From: Verrucomicrobiaceae bacterium
Lineage (GTDB): Bacteria; Verrucomicrobiota; Verrucomicrobiia; Verrucomicrobiales; Verrucomicrobiaceae
DNA: 41,591 nt
Direction: 5' to 3'
Assembly: GCA_016795365.1 (NCBI GenBank)
Contig: JAEUHN010000002.1
Coordinates: 1-41,591 of the forward strand
Made by a program: the position numbers and the translations under genes. The notes beneath the pieces are model-generated. The model was not told where the DNA came from. It saw only the letters and a list, made by a program, of their open reading frames with translations, and made no database searches. Shown piece after piece: positions 33,780 to 41,591 of the stretch (its first letter is position 1; each line of letters begins with the position of its first letter).

Positions 33780-35704
33780 AATCTTCTGCTCCCATTTCCC
33801 GCCGAGTTCGGCGGCACCGCACTCATGCGGTGCTGAGCGACCTTGCGGACTCAGGTCGTTGGTGGGATGAGTCCACGGCAGTAAAGGTCAAATCCCTGTC
33901 GTCAGCACAAGTGCGGTTCCGTAACATGGATCCATTCGAGCGCTTTCACTGGATGCGATACATCGTCGTCGGTCTGTCGATTGTGTCACCGCTTGTGATT
34001 TTGGTGCATGGGGTCCGTAGCCAGAACCATCGTCCTGTGATCGACTGGGAGACCAGTCCCCTGGTCGAAGCCCGGCGCTGTGTGGAAGACGGTCGGGCTC
34101 GTGAGGCACTGCCTTCGCTGCGGGCTGCGGTTAACCTTTCTCCTGACAAGCCTGACTTGATTCGAGCGTTGGCCACTGTCGGTGCCGAGGCGTCGCCCGC
34201 CGAGGCCCGGCGTTGCTTCCACAAATTGGAGCAGCTAAAACTTGCGACAGTCGAAGACCGGGCATCGCATGCGATGCTGCTGGCGAAGTTGCACGACTTC
34301 AATGGCGCGAAGGCAGTGCTCGGTCGCCTGGCTAGTGGAGACATGGCCAGCTCTGTTGCCCAGAAAGCGTGGTTGACGGTGTGGAGGGAAGCCGGGGATT
34401 TTCCTGCTGCGGCCAAGTCATTGAAAACCTTGGTTGCGGCGGCTCCCGATGAAGTGGATGCGAGCCTCGATCTCGCGACAGCCATGGTTGGCACCACGGC
34501 GACACAAGAGGTGGTTCAAGTCGTGCAGCAGACTTTGCTGAACGGTCTTTCTCGATGGATGAACCAGGGAAGGGGAGGGGACGTCTTGGAACGTGCGCGC
34601 CGTCTCATGGCATTGCCATTCAGCGGTAGCCAGTGCCGCGCTCAAGCGGCCCAGATTCTGCGCAACCTTCCCGGTCAACCCGCCGAGTTTCGTCTGGCGG
34701 CGGTCCGCCTTGGTTTTCCGGCCGACTTGGAACTTACGGATGAGGACCTGCTTCGAAAAGCCTACATGGATGAGATTGCCTGGAATGGCGAACTCTCGGC
34801 CGAGGCCAAGGATTCCGTCGCTGGCTACTTCCAGCAACAGCGTGAGCATGGGCTTGTGGTCGAGTTGATAGCGCGCCCAGAAGCCCTGACGGAGACCATG
34901 CTTTTTCAGCGTCGTCTCTCGTCGCTTCTGGAATTGGGGAACTGGAGAGAAGCCGGTGCCATGGCGGCTGCAGTGGATGCCCCGCGGCCCACCCATTCGC
35001 GTGCTGTTCTCGGTGCCATGGCGGTGTTGCAGGATCCTGCGGGGCGCAGCTTCATGGCCGAGCGTCTGTTGCTCGATGCGCTGGCAGGAGCACGTGAAGA
35101 GCGTCGTGCCGTGGACTGCTTTGCCACCGGATGTGTGGCGCTCGATCACTCTCTGGAAAACCTCGCTTCCACGGCCTTCGCGATGGCGCTCGATTTCTCG
35201 TCAGATCGGCGCACGACGATGGATTCCATCATGCGCAAGGCTCGAGGCAATCCGATGCCGGTGGCGACGTTCTTGCGGGCGCTCGAAGGCAGCGCGGCGC
35301 TTCGCGATGAGAGTGTGCAATCGCAGTTGATTTACCTGAGCCTCCTGGCGGGTCGTCAAATCGATGCGATGCGGGACGTTATTCAAGCGCGCCGTCAGCA
35401 GACGCCGAGCGACACCTACCTCAGGTTCCTCGACGCCTTCGCCTTGCATCAGCAGGGCAAGTTTACTCAGGCGGCCCAGCAGCTTGTGCCCCTCCCGAAG
35501 TATCGCTGGCACCAGGGCGAAGCCGCCGTCATTGCCAGTATTGTTGCCGCCGCTGGTAACTTTGATCGTTCCAGTGCCTTGCTCGGCCAGATTGATGACT
35601 CCCTGCTTTTCGCCGAAGAACGCTTGCTAGTCGAGCCCTGGCACCAGAGGCTCAATGACGGTGCCAACATCCTTAGCACGGCGATGAATCGTCTGGAGAA
35701 GTGA
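33776..35704 (+). CDS. Membrane-anchored TPR-like repeat protein
   Basis: The 642-residue protein has a basic cytoplasmic N-terminus (about 1-58), one membrane helix (about 61-80, YIVVGLSIVSPLVILVHGV) and a long helical-repeat domain outside. Repeat-like units include EARRCVEDGRAREALPSLRA, PDKPDLIRALATVGAEASPA, DFPAAAKSLKTLVAAAPDEV and FLDAFALHQQGKFTQAAQQL. The pattern of alternating Ala/Leu helices fits degenerate TPR solenoids, which usually bind other proteins. It overlaps the second PEP-CTERM gene in an ATGA arrangement. A role in assembling or anchoring the two exported proteins is possible but unproven. Confidence 0.72.
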   Translation: MKSSAPISRRVRRHRTHAVLSDLADSGRWWDESTAVKVKSLSSAQVRFRNMDPFERFHWMRYIVVGLSIVSPLVILVHGVRSQNHRPVIDWETSPLVEARRCVEDGRAREALPSLRAAVNLSPDKPDLIRALATVGAEASPAEARRCFHKLEQLKLATVEDRASHAMLLAKLHDFNGAKAVLGRLASGDMASSVAQKAWLTVWREAGDFPAAAKSLKTLVAAAPDEVDASLDLATAMVGTTATQEVVQVVQQTLLNGLSRWMNQGRGGDVLERARRLMALPFSGSQCRAQAAQILRNLPGQPAEFRLAAVRLGFPADLELTDEDLLRKAYMDEIAWNGELSAEAKDSVAGYFQQQREHGLVVELIARPEALTETMLFQRRLSSLLELGNWREAGAMAAAVDAPRPTHSRAVLGAMAVLQDPAGRSFMAERLLLDALAGAREERRAVDCFATGCVALDHSLENLASTAFAMALDFSSDRRTTMDSIMRKARGNPMPVATFLRALEGSAALRDESVQSQLIYLSLLAGRQIDAMRDVIQARRQQTPSDTYLRFLDAFALHQQGKFTQAAQQLVPLPKYRWHQGEAAVIASIVAAAGNFDRSSALLGQIDDSLLFAEERLLVEPWHQRLNDGANILSTAMNRLEK

Positions 35705-35776
35705 ATTCCGGCTCCAATTCGAGGGGATGCGCTTTGTTTTTGCGCTTTGCGTTCATCCGCCTAAAGTCGCGGCCCC

Positions 35777-37510
35777 ATGCGTAAACCCACGTTCCTTGCC
35801 CTAGCCCTGACCACGTCGGCGGCCATCGCTGCCGATGCTGGAAAAGCCGACTTCGCCACGCAGGTGAAGCCGATCCTCGAAGCCGCCTGCATTCACTGCC
35901 ACAGTGAGAAAAGCAGCAAAGGCGACCTCAACATGGAGACCAAGGAGGCCATGATCAAAGGTGGCGAGGACGGCACGGCCTTGGTGCCAGGTGATCCTGA
36001 GAAGAGCCCGATCTACAAGCTCTGCACGCTGGCCGAGGACGATGACGATGTGATGCCGCCGAAGAAGGAAGGCGTGCTCGACAAGTCGCAGATCGCCATC
36101 ATTGGTGACTGGATCAAACAGGGCGCGCCGTGGCCTGAAGGTGTCGTCTTGAAGCAAGCAACGCGCGTGACCTTCGTGAAGCATGTGCAGCCGATCCTGG
36201 AACAGAACTGCGTGTCCTGCCACAACCCGAAGAAGTCGAAGGGCGACTGGGATCTGAGCACTCGTGAGACCGCCTTTGGTTCTGGTGAGAATGCACCCAG
36301 CATCGTGGCCTTCGATGTGGCGAAGAGCGCCATCCATGGCCGCACCATCCTCGAAGCTGACGACGATGAACTGATGCCGCCGAAGAAGTCGGGCGGTCCG
36401 CTGAGCAAGGAAGAGATCGCCATTCTGAAAGGCTGGGTCGAGCAAGGTGCCGTGTGGCCCGATGGTATCACCTTGACCGCCAAGGAAAAGAAGGCCGCCG
36501 CGACCAACACGCCGGACACGCTGGACCTCGTGAAGAAGATTCGCGACTTCATCATCGCGACATCCAAGGAGAAGGCCGAGGGCGAGATGCAGAAGTATGA
36601 CAACAAGATCCCCAAGACCGGTGTGCCCTACCAGATGGTGCCGATCAAGAGCGGTGAATTCACCATGGGTAGCCCGGCTTCCGAAGCGAAGCGTGGCGAC
36701 GATGAAGGCCCGCAAGTGAAGGTGAAGATCAAGCCCTTCTGGATGGGTGCCAAGGAAGTGACGTGGGACGAGTATCAGCCGTTCATGATCACCTCGGTGG
36801 ATCGCAACAAGGACGGCTCGCCGAAGAATTGGAAGCCCACGGACAAGGTAACCGATCTAGTCAGCCAGCCGACCACACCTTACACGGAGATGAGCTTCGG
36901 CATGGGCACCGACGGCTATCCAGCGATCAGCATGACGCACCACGCGGCGAACAAGTATTGCCAATGGCTGAGCGCGCAGACCGGTCACTTCTACCGCCTG
37001 CCAACAGAAGCTGAATGGGAATACGCCGCCCGCGCTGGCACCTCGACCGCTTACTTCTTCGGCGACGATCCTGCGCAGCTGGCGGAGTATGCGTGGATCT
37101 TCGACAACGCGGAAAACTATCAGTATTCCAAGGTCGGCAAGAAGAAGCCAAACCCGTGGGGCCTCTACGACATTTACGGCAACGTGGTCGAGTGGTGCCT
37201 GGACCAATATTATGCCGACACGTATGCGAAGGCCAGTGGTGTGCTGGATGGCAGCAAGTGGGTGCCAAGCAAGACCCCATATCCGCATGTGGTGCGCGGT
37301 GGTTCTTATGACGACGATCCCGACATGTGCCGCAGCGCCTTCCGCCGTGGTTCCGAAGCCGAATGGAAAGCGCAAGATCCGCAGCTGCCGAAGAGCATCT
37401 GGTATCACACCGACGCCAAGTGGCTGGGCTTCCGCATCGTGCGTCCGCTGGAAATCCCAAGCGCCGAAGAGATGTTCGCCGCCTGGAACAATGGCGTGCC
37501 GAAGGAGTAA
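35777..37510 (+). CDS. Fusion of two planctomycete-type cytochrome c domains and a formylglycine-generating-enzyme-like domain
   Basis: The 577-residue protein has a signal peptide (MRKPTFLALALTTSAAIAAD), two PSCyt-type modules with haem-binding CIHCH (C38, C41, H42) and CVSCH (C145, C148, H149), each followed by SKGD and a late MPPKK likely to supply the axial Met, and then a SUMF1/FGE-like domain from about 285. That domain has GEFTMGSPASEAKRGDDEGP, RLPTEAEWEYAARAGTSTAY, NPWGLYDIYGNVVEWCLDQY and VRGGSYDDDPDMCRSAFRRG. In active formylglycine enzymes two cysteines flank this last segment; here only one is present. So the C-terminal part may be a non-catalytic fold. It should act in the periplasm as an electron-transfer or binding protein. 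Confidence 0.88.
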   Translation: MRKPTFLALALTTSAAIAADAGKADFATQVKPILEAACIHCHSEKSSKGDLNMETKEAMIKGGEDGTALVPGDPEKSPIYKLCTLAEDDDDVMPPKKEGVLDKSQIAIIGDWIKQGAPWPEGVVLKQATRVTFVKHVQPILEQNCVSCHNPKKSKGDWDLSTRETAFGSGENAPSIVAFDVAKSAIHGRTILEADDDELMPPKKSGGPLSKEEIAILKGWVEQGAVWPDGITLTAKEKKAAATNTPDTLDLVKKIRDFIIATSKEKAEGEMQKYDNKIPKTGVPYQMVPIKSGEFTMGSPASEAKRGDDEGPQVKVKIKPFWMGAKEVTWDEYQPFMITSVDRNKDGSPKNWKPTDKVTDLVSQPTTPYTEMSFGMGTDGYPAISMTHHAANKYCQWLSAQTGHFYRLPTEAEWEYAARAGTSTAYFFGDDPAQLAEYAWIFDNAENYQYSKVGKKKPNPWGLYDIYGNVVEWCLDQYYADTYAKASGVLDGSKWVPSKTPYPHVVRGGSYDDDPDMCRSAFRRGSEAEWKAQDPQLPKSIWYHTDAKWLGFRIVRPLEIPSAEEMFAAWNNGVPKE

Positions 37511-37542
37511 ACCTCGCCGCTAACATCCGCTGAGCAACTTCG

Positions 37543-37574
37543 CGAGCGCTTCGAGAAATCGGAGCGCTCGTTTT
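37543..37574 (+). terminator. Rho-independent terminator of the cytochrome/FGE-like gene
   Basis: CGAGCGCT (37543-37550) pairs with AGCGCTCG (37563-37570) in an 8-bp stem with a 12-base loop, followed by TTTT (37571-37574). It lies 32 bp after the stop codon. The loop is larger than average and the T run short, so this is good but not certain. Confidence 0.65.
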
Positions 37575-37663
37575 GCGTTGGAGGCGCTCAGTGACTGCCG
37601 AGGTTGCTGCCACTCATGCCATTATATTTGGTGAGTCCGGGAGGCTGTGCCTTGAAGGCCAAA

Positions 37664-37859
37664 GGCCTTCTGTCACATAGCGAAGGGTTGGCGCGCAGCG
37701 CCTACCCTGGTCGATGATGATCGTAGCAGGCACCTACTCCGAAGGAGTTGCGTCTCGGCCTGCGCCGAAGTGACGGAACTCCGTCGGAGTTCAATCCATC
37801 GCTCCACCGTTTCCAGGGTAGCGGCTTCGCCGCAACCCTTCGCTATGAGACAGAAGCCC
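37664..37859. repeat. Multi-hairpin intergenic element with terminal inverted repeats
   Basis: The ends are near-perfect inverted repeats of about 27 bases: 37664-37690 (contains TCACATAGCGAAGGGTTG) and 37833-37859 (contains CAACCCTTCGCTATGAGA). Between them are at least four short hairpins: GGGTTGGCGC/GCGCCTACCC near 37685-37707, ACTCC/GGAGT near 37735-37748, GAACTCC/GGAGTTC near 37776-37792, and GGGTAGCGGC/GCCGCAACCC near 37817-37838. The first and last are variants of one hairpin. There is no plausible coding frame. It has the look of a dispersed palindromic repeat like those mobilised in trans by REP-associated transposases, but no transposase is in the window. Confidence 0.75.
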
Positions 37860-37955
37860 TTCAGGCTATCCCCCAAACCTGACGCCGCTGAGTGAAACGG
37901 AATGCTCAGGATGAAGCTGCGATGACCTCATCGGCCAGAATCTTTTCCATCGGCT

Positions 37956-37990
37956 TTCCTGTTACATCCTGAACAATCCTGTGAATCCTG
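37956..37990. repeat. Phased hexamer repeat (TTCCTG/ATCCTG)
   Basis: The motif (A/T)TCCTG recurs at 37956, 37966, 37976 and 37985, spaced 10, 10 and 9 bases, which is one turn of the DNA helix. It ends in TCGAAAAAA just after 37990. It lies between the hairpin element and the PQQ-like gene (start 38078) and is not a coding pattern. Confidence 0.6.
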
Positions 37991-38077
37991 TCGAAAAAAT
38001 GGAAGCGCGCTTCGTATGGGCAAACTCACCGCACCCCGCAGTTGCACTCCCCTTTCCTCTCGCCTCCATCTCGCCCC

Positions 38078-39391
38078 ATGATCCGCTCCGTCGCTCTCAT
38101 CCTCGCTGCCACGTCTGCCTTTGCTCAGCCAGCTACAACACCGCTCTACTGGCCAGACAAGAACGGTCCCACGCAGAACGGCATCGTGCCGGACGCTGAG
38201 GCCGCGAAGATCCCCACCGAGTGGGATGAAGCGAGCGGCAAGAACATCGTGTGGAAGACGGAGCTGCCAAAGGAAGAGGAAGGCCACAGCACACCGATCA
38301 TCGGCGGCGATCTCATCTGGTTCACCTCCGCCACGACCGACGGCAAGAAGCAATGGGTGAACTGCTTCGACCGCAACACCGGCAAGCAACTGCACCACAA
38401 GCTGCTCTTTGAAAACCCCGATCCAGAACCGCTCGGCAACCCGCTCAACAATTACGCCGCGCCGTCGCCAGTGCTCGAAGCCGATGGCGTGTATATCCAC
38501 TTCGGCACCTATGGCACGGCGAAGCTGAACCCGCTAAACGCCGAGGTCATCTGGCAGCGCCGCGACATCAACGTGAAGCACTTCCGCGGCCCCGGCTCGT
38601 CGCCACTGCTGTGGAGGAACCTGCTTGTCCTCACCTTCGACGGCATCAATGAGCAGTTCACCATTGCGCTCGACAAGATGACTGGCAAAACGGTGTGGAA
38701 GACTCCGCGCAGCACTGACTACGGCGACCTCGACAAGGACGGCAAGCCCACGCGCGACGGCGACATGCGCAAGGCCTACTACACGCCCACGGTGTTCGAG
38801 ATCAATGGCAAGCCGGTGCTCATCAGCGTCGGCTCGCGCGCCGCGTTTGGCTACGATCCCAAGACTGGCAAGGAGCTGTGGACGATCCCGCACGGCGGCT
38901 TCAATGCGGCTCCACGCGCGCTCATGATGCCCGGCATGTTGTTCCTCAACACCGGCTCCGAACGCTCGCACTCGCTGGGCGTGCGCATCGACGACAAGAT
39001 GCAAGGCGACATCAGCAAGACGCACGTCGTGTGGGATCGTGACAAGCGCAACGCGAGCGAGTCCTGCCCGATCCTGAAGGACGGAGTCATCTACCAAAAC
39101 ACCCGTGGCGGCGTGCTCAGCGCCATCGACGCGAAGACCGGCACAGAGATCTGGGAAGACCGTCTGCCCGGCCAGTATCTCCCCTCACCTATTCTCGCAG
39201 GAGACCGACTCTACTTCGGCAATGACCGCGGCGAGATCAGCGTGGTGCGTGCGGCCAAGAAATTCGAGGTCATCGCGACCAACAAGTTCAACGGCGGCGC
39301 CGATGACAAGCTCACCGCCACACCCGCCGTGGCCGATGGCGCGATCTACATCCGCACGAAGACGCATCTCTTCAAGGTCGCGACCAAGTAG
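38078..39391 (+). CDS. Exported PQQ-type beta-propeller repeat protein
   Basis: The 437-residue protein from ATG 38078 has a signal peptide MIRSVALILAATSAFA, then repeated beta-propeller blades with the WKTELPKEEEGHSTPIIGGD, VFEINGKPVLISVGSRAAFG and YDPKTGKELWTIPHGG patterns, the YxxxTGxxxW motif of PQQ-like/BamB-type propellers. It resembles the outer-membrane assembly factor BamB group and the many planctomycete exported propeller proteins. A sugar or alcohol dehydrogenase function is not shown, because no catalytic Asp/Glu of quinoproteins is evident. A TTG-started longer reading frame begins 36 bases upstream but adds no conserved sequence. Confidence 0.8.
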   Translation: MIRSVALILAATSAFAQPATTPLYWPDKNGPTQNGIVPDAEAAKIPTEWDEASGKNIVWKTELPKEEEGHSTPIIGGDLIWFTSATTDGKKQWVNCFDRNTGKQLHHKLLFENPDPEPLGNPLNNYAAPSPVLEADGVYIHFGTYGTAKLNPLNAEVIWQRRDINVKHFRGPGSSPLLWRNLLVLTFDGINEQFTIALDKMTGKTVWKTPRSTDYGDLDKDGKPTRDGDMRKAYYTPTVFEINGKPVLISVGSRAAFGYDPKTGKELWTIPHGGFNAAPRALMMPGMLFLNTGSERSHSLGVRIDDKMQGDISKTHVVWDRDKRNASESCPILKDGVIYQNTRGGVLSAIDAKTGTEIWEDRLPGQYLPSPILAGDRLYFGNDRGEISVVRAAKKFEVIATNKFNGGADDKLTATPAVADGAIYIRTKTHLFKVATK

Positions 39392-39400
39392 TCTCACCTC

Positions 39401-40375
39401 ATGAAACCAACCCAACGCGCCCGCCAGATGCTGGTCGTGGCCTGCGCGACGTGGGGCCTGAGCTTCCCTGTGGTGAAGGCGCTGACCATGGCACAGCTCG
39501 CGTCCGTGCCCGGCGCGGACACTTGGTTTCTCTGTGGCGTCACGATGGTGGCGCGCTTCGCGATTGCAGCGCTGATCGTGCTCACGGTGCTGCTGCGTGG
39601 TTCGTGGCGATGCACACGCGCTGAGTTCTTCCAAGGTCTCAGCGTCGGCATTTTTGGCGGACTCGGCATGGTCTTCCAAGTCGATGGCCTCGGCTACACC
39701 ACGGCCAGCACCTCCGCCTTCCTCACCCAGGGCACAGTCATCACGATTCCGATCGCCAAGGCGCTGCTGCATCACGAGTTGCCGTCACGTCGTGCGTTCG
39801 GTTGCGTGCTGCTGGCGTTGATCGGAGTTGCGGTGCTATCGCAGCTCGATCTCACGCACCTGCGCCTCGGGCGCGGCGAGGCGGAGACACTGATCGCCGC
39901 GCTGTTCTTCACCGGCCACATCCTCTGGCTGGAGCGCCCGTGCTTTGTCGGCAATGACTCGCGCAAGGTCTCGCTGGTGATGTTCGCCACCATCGCCGTC
40001 ATCACGCTGCCGATGATCGCGACCAAGCCCATGCTCGCCGCCCAATCGCTGTCGTCCGGTGGCGCGTGGCTGTGCCTGTCGGTGCTCGTGGGGCCTTGCA
40101 CGCTCGGGTCGTTCCTGTGGATGAACCGCTGGCAGCCCTTCGTCTCCGCCACGGCTGCCGGGCTGATCTATTGCCTGGAGCCCGTGTTCGCGAGCCTCTT
40201 CGCCCTCGTCTTGCCCAGACTGCTCTCGCTCGCGATGGGCATCCGCTACCCGAACGAGTCCGTCACCATGCCGATGCTGCTCGGCGGTGGCCTGATCCTC
40301 CTGGCCAACATTTTCATGCAATGGCCAGCGCCGAAAGACGCGGAATCTTCGAGGCTCAACGAGCACGGCATCTGA
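39401..40375 (+). CDS. EamA/DMT-family membrane transporter
   Basis: The 324-residue protein has about ten hydrophobic helices arranged as two EamA repeats. The first repeat begins QMLVVACATWGLSFPVVKAL (about 9-28), and the second starts near VSLVMFATIAVITLPMIATK (about 190-209), with ATAAGLIYCLEPVFASLFAL (about 250-269), the repeat's conserved TAxxxxxLEPVxA block. Such proteins export amino acids or metabolites. The substrate cannot be inferred. It lies 9 bp after the beta-propeller gene on the same strand and ahead of the sulfate genes. Confidence 0.86.
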   Translation: MKPTQRARQMLVVACATWGLSFPVVKALTMAQLASVPGADTWFLCGVTMVARFAIAALIVLTVLLRGSWRCTRAEFFQGLSVGIFGGLGMVFQVDGLGYTTASTSAFLTQGTVITIPIAKALLHHELPSRRAFGCVLLALIGVAVLSQLDLTHLRLGRGEAETLIAALFFTGHILWLERPCFVGNDSRKVSLVMFATIAVITLPMIATKPMLAAQSLSSGGAWLCLSVLVGPCTLGSFLWMNRWQPFVSATAAGLIYCLEPVFASLFALVLPRLLSLAMGIRYPNESVTMPMLLGGGLILLANIFMQWPAPKDAESSRLNEHGI

Positions 40376-40384
40376 ATTCGCTGC

Positions 40385-40410
40385 CTCTGTGAAACTCTGT
40401 GCCCTCTGTG
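40385..40410. repeat. Phased CTCTGTG repeat between the transporter and cysH
   Basis: CTCTGTG occurs at 40385, 40395 and 40404 (spacing 10 and 9), followed by GTTGAG. The phasing is the same 10/9 pattern as the ATCCTG repeat near 37966. It is noncoding. Similar tandem motifs occur scattered in environmental genomes as I recall, but I cannot check copies here. Confidence 0.55.
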
Positions 40411-40523
40411 GTTGAGTTCTTCGCTGTGGGACTTCGTAGCCCGTAAGTGCTGGCAATTTCGCCCGGAATGCTAAATTCCCACTTTACACATCGACAATGG
40501 GGTATTTAATCGCGCCACCAACC

Positions 40524-41180
40524 ATGAGCCCCGAAGCTATCGACCAGATCAACGCCGAACTCACCGGCAAATCACCCCAAGAACTGACAAACTGGGCAGT
40601 GAAACACGGCGCGGGCAAGGCCATCGTCACCACCAACTTTCGTCCGTATGAAGCGGTGATCCTACACATGGTCGCACAAGCCGACGCTAGCACGCCTGCC
40701 CTGTGGGTTGATCATGGCACGAACCTCCCTGAGACCTACCGCTTCGCCGAGAAGTGCCGCGAGCAGCTCGGCTTGAATTTGAAGCCCTACCTCCCGCTAA
40801 TGACCAGCGCGCATTGGCTCGCCCTGAATGGCGGTCAAATCCCGATGCCCGATGAAGTCGAGCGCGTGGAGTCCTTCAGCCGCATCATGAAGCTCGAACC
40901 CTTCGAGCGCGGGATGCGTGAACTCGCCCCCGCCGTGTGGATCACCGCGCTGCGCAAGGAACAGAACCCCCAGCGCGCCGCCACGCTGAAGCCCATCATG
41001 TGGGACGCCAAGTTCAACTGCCTCAAGGTGAACCCGATCCTCGACTGGACCCCCGTCGAAATGGACGCCTACCTCGCCGAGCACAACCTGCCCAACGAAC
41101 GCACCTACTACGACCCCGCGAAGGGCGACGAGAAGCACGAATGCGGCCTTCACGCGAAGTTGGTGACCGACGTGAAGTAA
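40524..41180 (+). CDS. cysH: Phosphoadenylyl-sulfate reductase (CysH)
   Basis: The 218-residue product from ATG 40524 has the PP-loop-related fold of PAPS reductases: AIVTTNFRPYEAVILHMVAQ (about 34-53), LWVDHGTNLPETYRFAEKCR, WITALRKEQNPQRAATLKPI and a C-terminal ECGLHAKL with the single catalytic cysteine (ECGxH). It lacks the CC...CC cysteines of iron-sulfur APS reductases, so it should be the PAPS type that uses thioredoxin. An upstream in-frame ATG at 40497 would add nine residues and is a less typical N-terminus. It lies ahead of cysD, so this is an assimilatory sulfate operon. Confidence 0.9.
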   Translation: MSPEAIDQINAELTGKSPQELTNWAVKHGAGKAIVTTNFRPYEAVILHMVAQADASTPALWVDHGTNLPETYRFAEKCREQLGLNLKPYLPLMTSAHWLALNGGQIPMPDEVERVESFSRIMKLEPFERGMRELAPAVWITALRKEQNPQRAATLKPIMWDAKFNCLKVNPILDWTPVEMDAYLAEHNLPNERTYYDPAKGDEKHECGLHAKLVTDVK

Positions 41181-41197
41181 GCCGTGGACGTGTGAAG

Positions 41198-41346
41198 GAA
41201 TGACGAAACCAGAATGGCGAATGACGAAGGAATTCCCAAATCCGAAGTCCGAAGCCTAACTGCTTAACCATCTACCCAAGCCGCCACTCTTCGTCATTCA
41301 ATCATTGGTCATTCATTCGTCATTCCTCATTCTGATTTCGTCATTT
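41198..41346. repeat. Long inverted repeat of GAATGACGAA-type units between cysH and cysD
   Basis: The left arm (41198-41228) and right arm (41316-41346) are inverted copies: 27 of 31 positions pair. Each arm is built from 7-base units such as GAATGAC, and further ATTCATTCGTCATTC-like units lie in the loop on the right side. The repeat occupies most of the 172-bp gap between cysH and cysD, and an RNA copy could fold into a long hairpin. Confidence 0.75.
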
Positions 41347-41352
41347 TCTATC

Positions 41353-41591
41353 ATGTCTCACCGCACTTCCGCCCCCATCACCCACCTTCAGTTCCTCGAA
41401 TCCGAGTCCATCTACGTCCTGCGCGAAACCGCCGCGCAGTTCCAAAACCCCGCGCTGCTCTTCAGCGGTGGCAAGGACTCCATCGTCATGGCCTGGCTCG
41501 CTCGCAAAGCCTTCTATCCCTCGAAGCTGCCGTTCAAGCTCCTCCATGTGGACACGGGTCACAACTTCCCCGAAGCGATGACCTACCGCGA
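41353..41591 (+). CDS. cysD: Sulfate adenylyltransferase subunit 2 (CysD), partial
   Basis: The first 79 codons are present before the window ends. They contain the N-type ATP pyrophosphatase motif [12 protein letters not shown] (about 36-47) and [14 protein letters not shown] (about 63-76), which are diagnostic for CysD. With CysN it forms the ATP sulfurylase that makes APS from sulfate and ATP. The start ATG 41353 is 172 bp after cysH, with a long inverted repeat between. Confidence 0.93.
   Translation, partial: MSHRTSAPITHLQFLESESIYVLRETAAQFQNPALLFSGGKDSIVMAWLARKAFYPSKLPFKLLHVDTGHNFPEAMTYR

Noticed and set aside
35740..35767. Promoter-like TTGCGC-N16-TAAAGT before the cytochrome/FGE-like gene
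   Set aside because: Weak match at both boxes and a start only about ten bases downstream; not strong enough to annotate.
37928..38500. Open frame of 190 codons on the minus strand
   Set aside because: Antisense of the start of the beta-propeller gene, and overlaps the phased repeat; no domain pattern.
40483..40508. Promoter-like TTTACA and TTTAAT before cysH
   Set aside because: The spacing is about 16-17 bases but both boxes are loose, and the boxes overlap the alternative start codon at 40497; too weak to annotate.

Overview
The window looks like chromosomal DNA from a moderately GC-rich bacterium, most likely Verrucomicrobia (Prosthecobacter/Verrucomicrobiaceae-like) or a close Planctomycetes-group relative. 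The clues are two PEP-CTERM secreted proteins, a planctomycete-type cytochrome joined to a formylglycine-enzyme-like domain, a DUF151 bifunctional nuclease with an acidic tail, and several dispersed intergenic repeat types. The taxon is an inference from gene content, because no rRNA or complete tRNA is present.

Region 1 (1-3015) is the right end of an integrated element. A tyrosine recombinase, a HigB-type toxin, an antitoxin-like protein without a DNA-binding domain and an unknown 342-residue protein form one tight leftward unit. The element ends at a 31-bp copy of the 3' end of a tRNA-Gly gene (2985-3015), which I read as the attachment site. The intact tRNA should lie off the left edge.

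Region 2 (2982-22828) is a large exopolysaccharide or O-antigen-type locus. It has five glycosyltransferases (three clear GT-B/GT4, one divergent GT-B, one with a DxD motif), two OafA-type acyltransferases, a glutamine-dependent asparagine synthase-like amidotransferase, a Wzx-type flippase, three SAM methyltransferases, a hexapeptide acetyltransferase, a secreted SGNH hydrolase, a CelD/FemAB-type acyltransferase, a NodB-type deacetylase and a membrane-anchored endonuclease/exonuclease/phosphatase protein. Genes sit in blocks of alternating strand with many 4-bp ATGA overlaps. No Wzy polymerase, chain-length regulator, outer-membrane exporter or initiating phosphosugar transferase is visible. 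A duplicated gene junction flanks one acyltransferase gene.

Region 3 (22829-28605) is a phosphate operon, pstC-pstA-pstB-phoU-phoB-phoR. It lacks pstS, and PstC carries an unusually long extracytoplasmic loop. A Pho-box-like palindrome precedes it.

Region 4 (28636-37510) has two uncharacterised genes, a PII protein with a sigma-54-like promoter and a strong terminator, the DUF151 protein, and a PEP-CTERM/PEP-CTERM/TPR operon behind a consensus sigma-70 promoter that overlaps a near-perfect palindrome. It ends with a di-haem-motif/formylglycine-enzyme-like fusion and its terminator.

Region 5 (37511-41591) holds four kinds of intergenic repeat, a PQQ-type beta-propeller protein, a DMT transporter, cysH, and the start of cysD (cut by the window edge). 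cysH and cysD are the beginning of an assimilatory sulfate operon.
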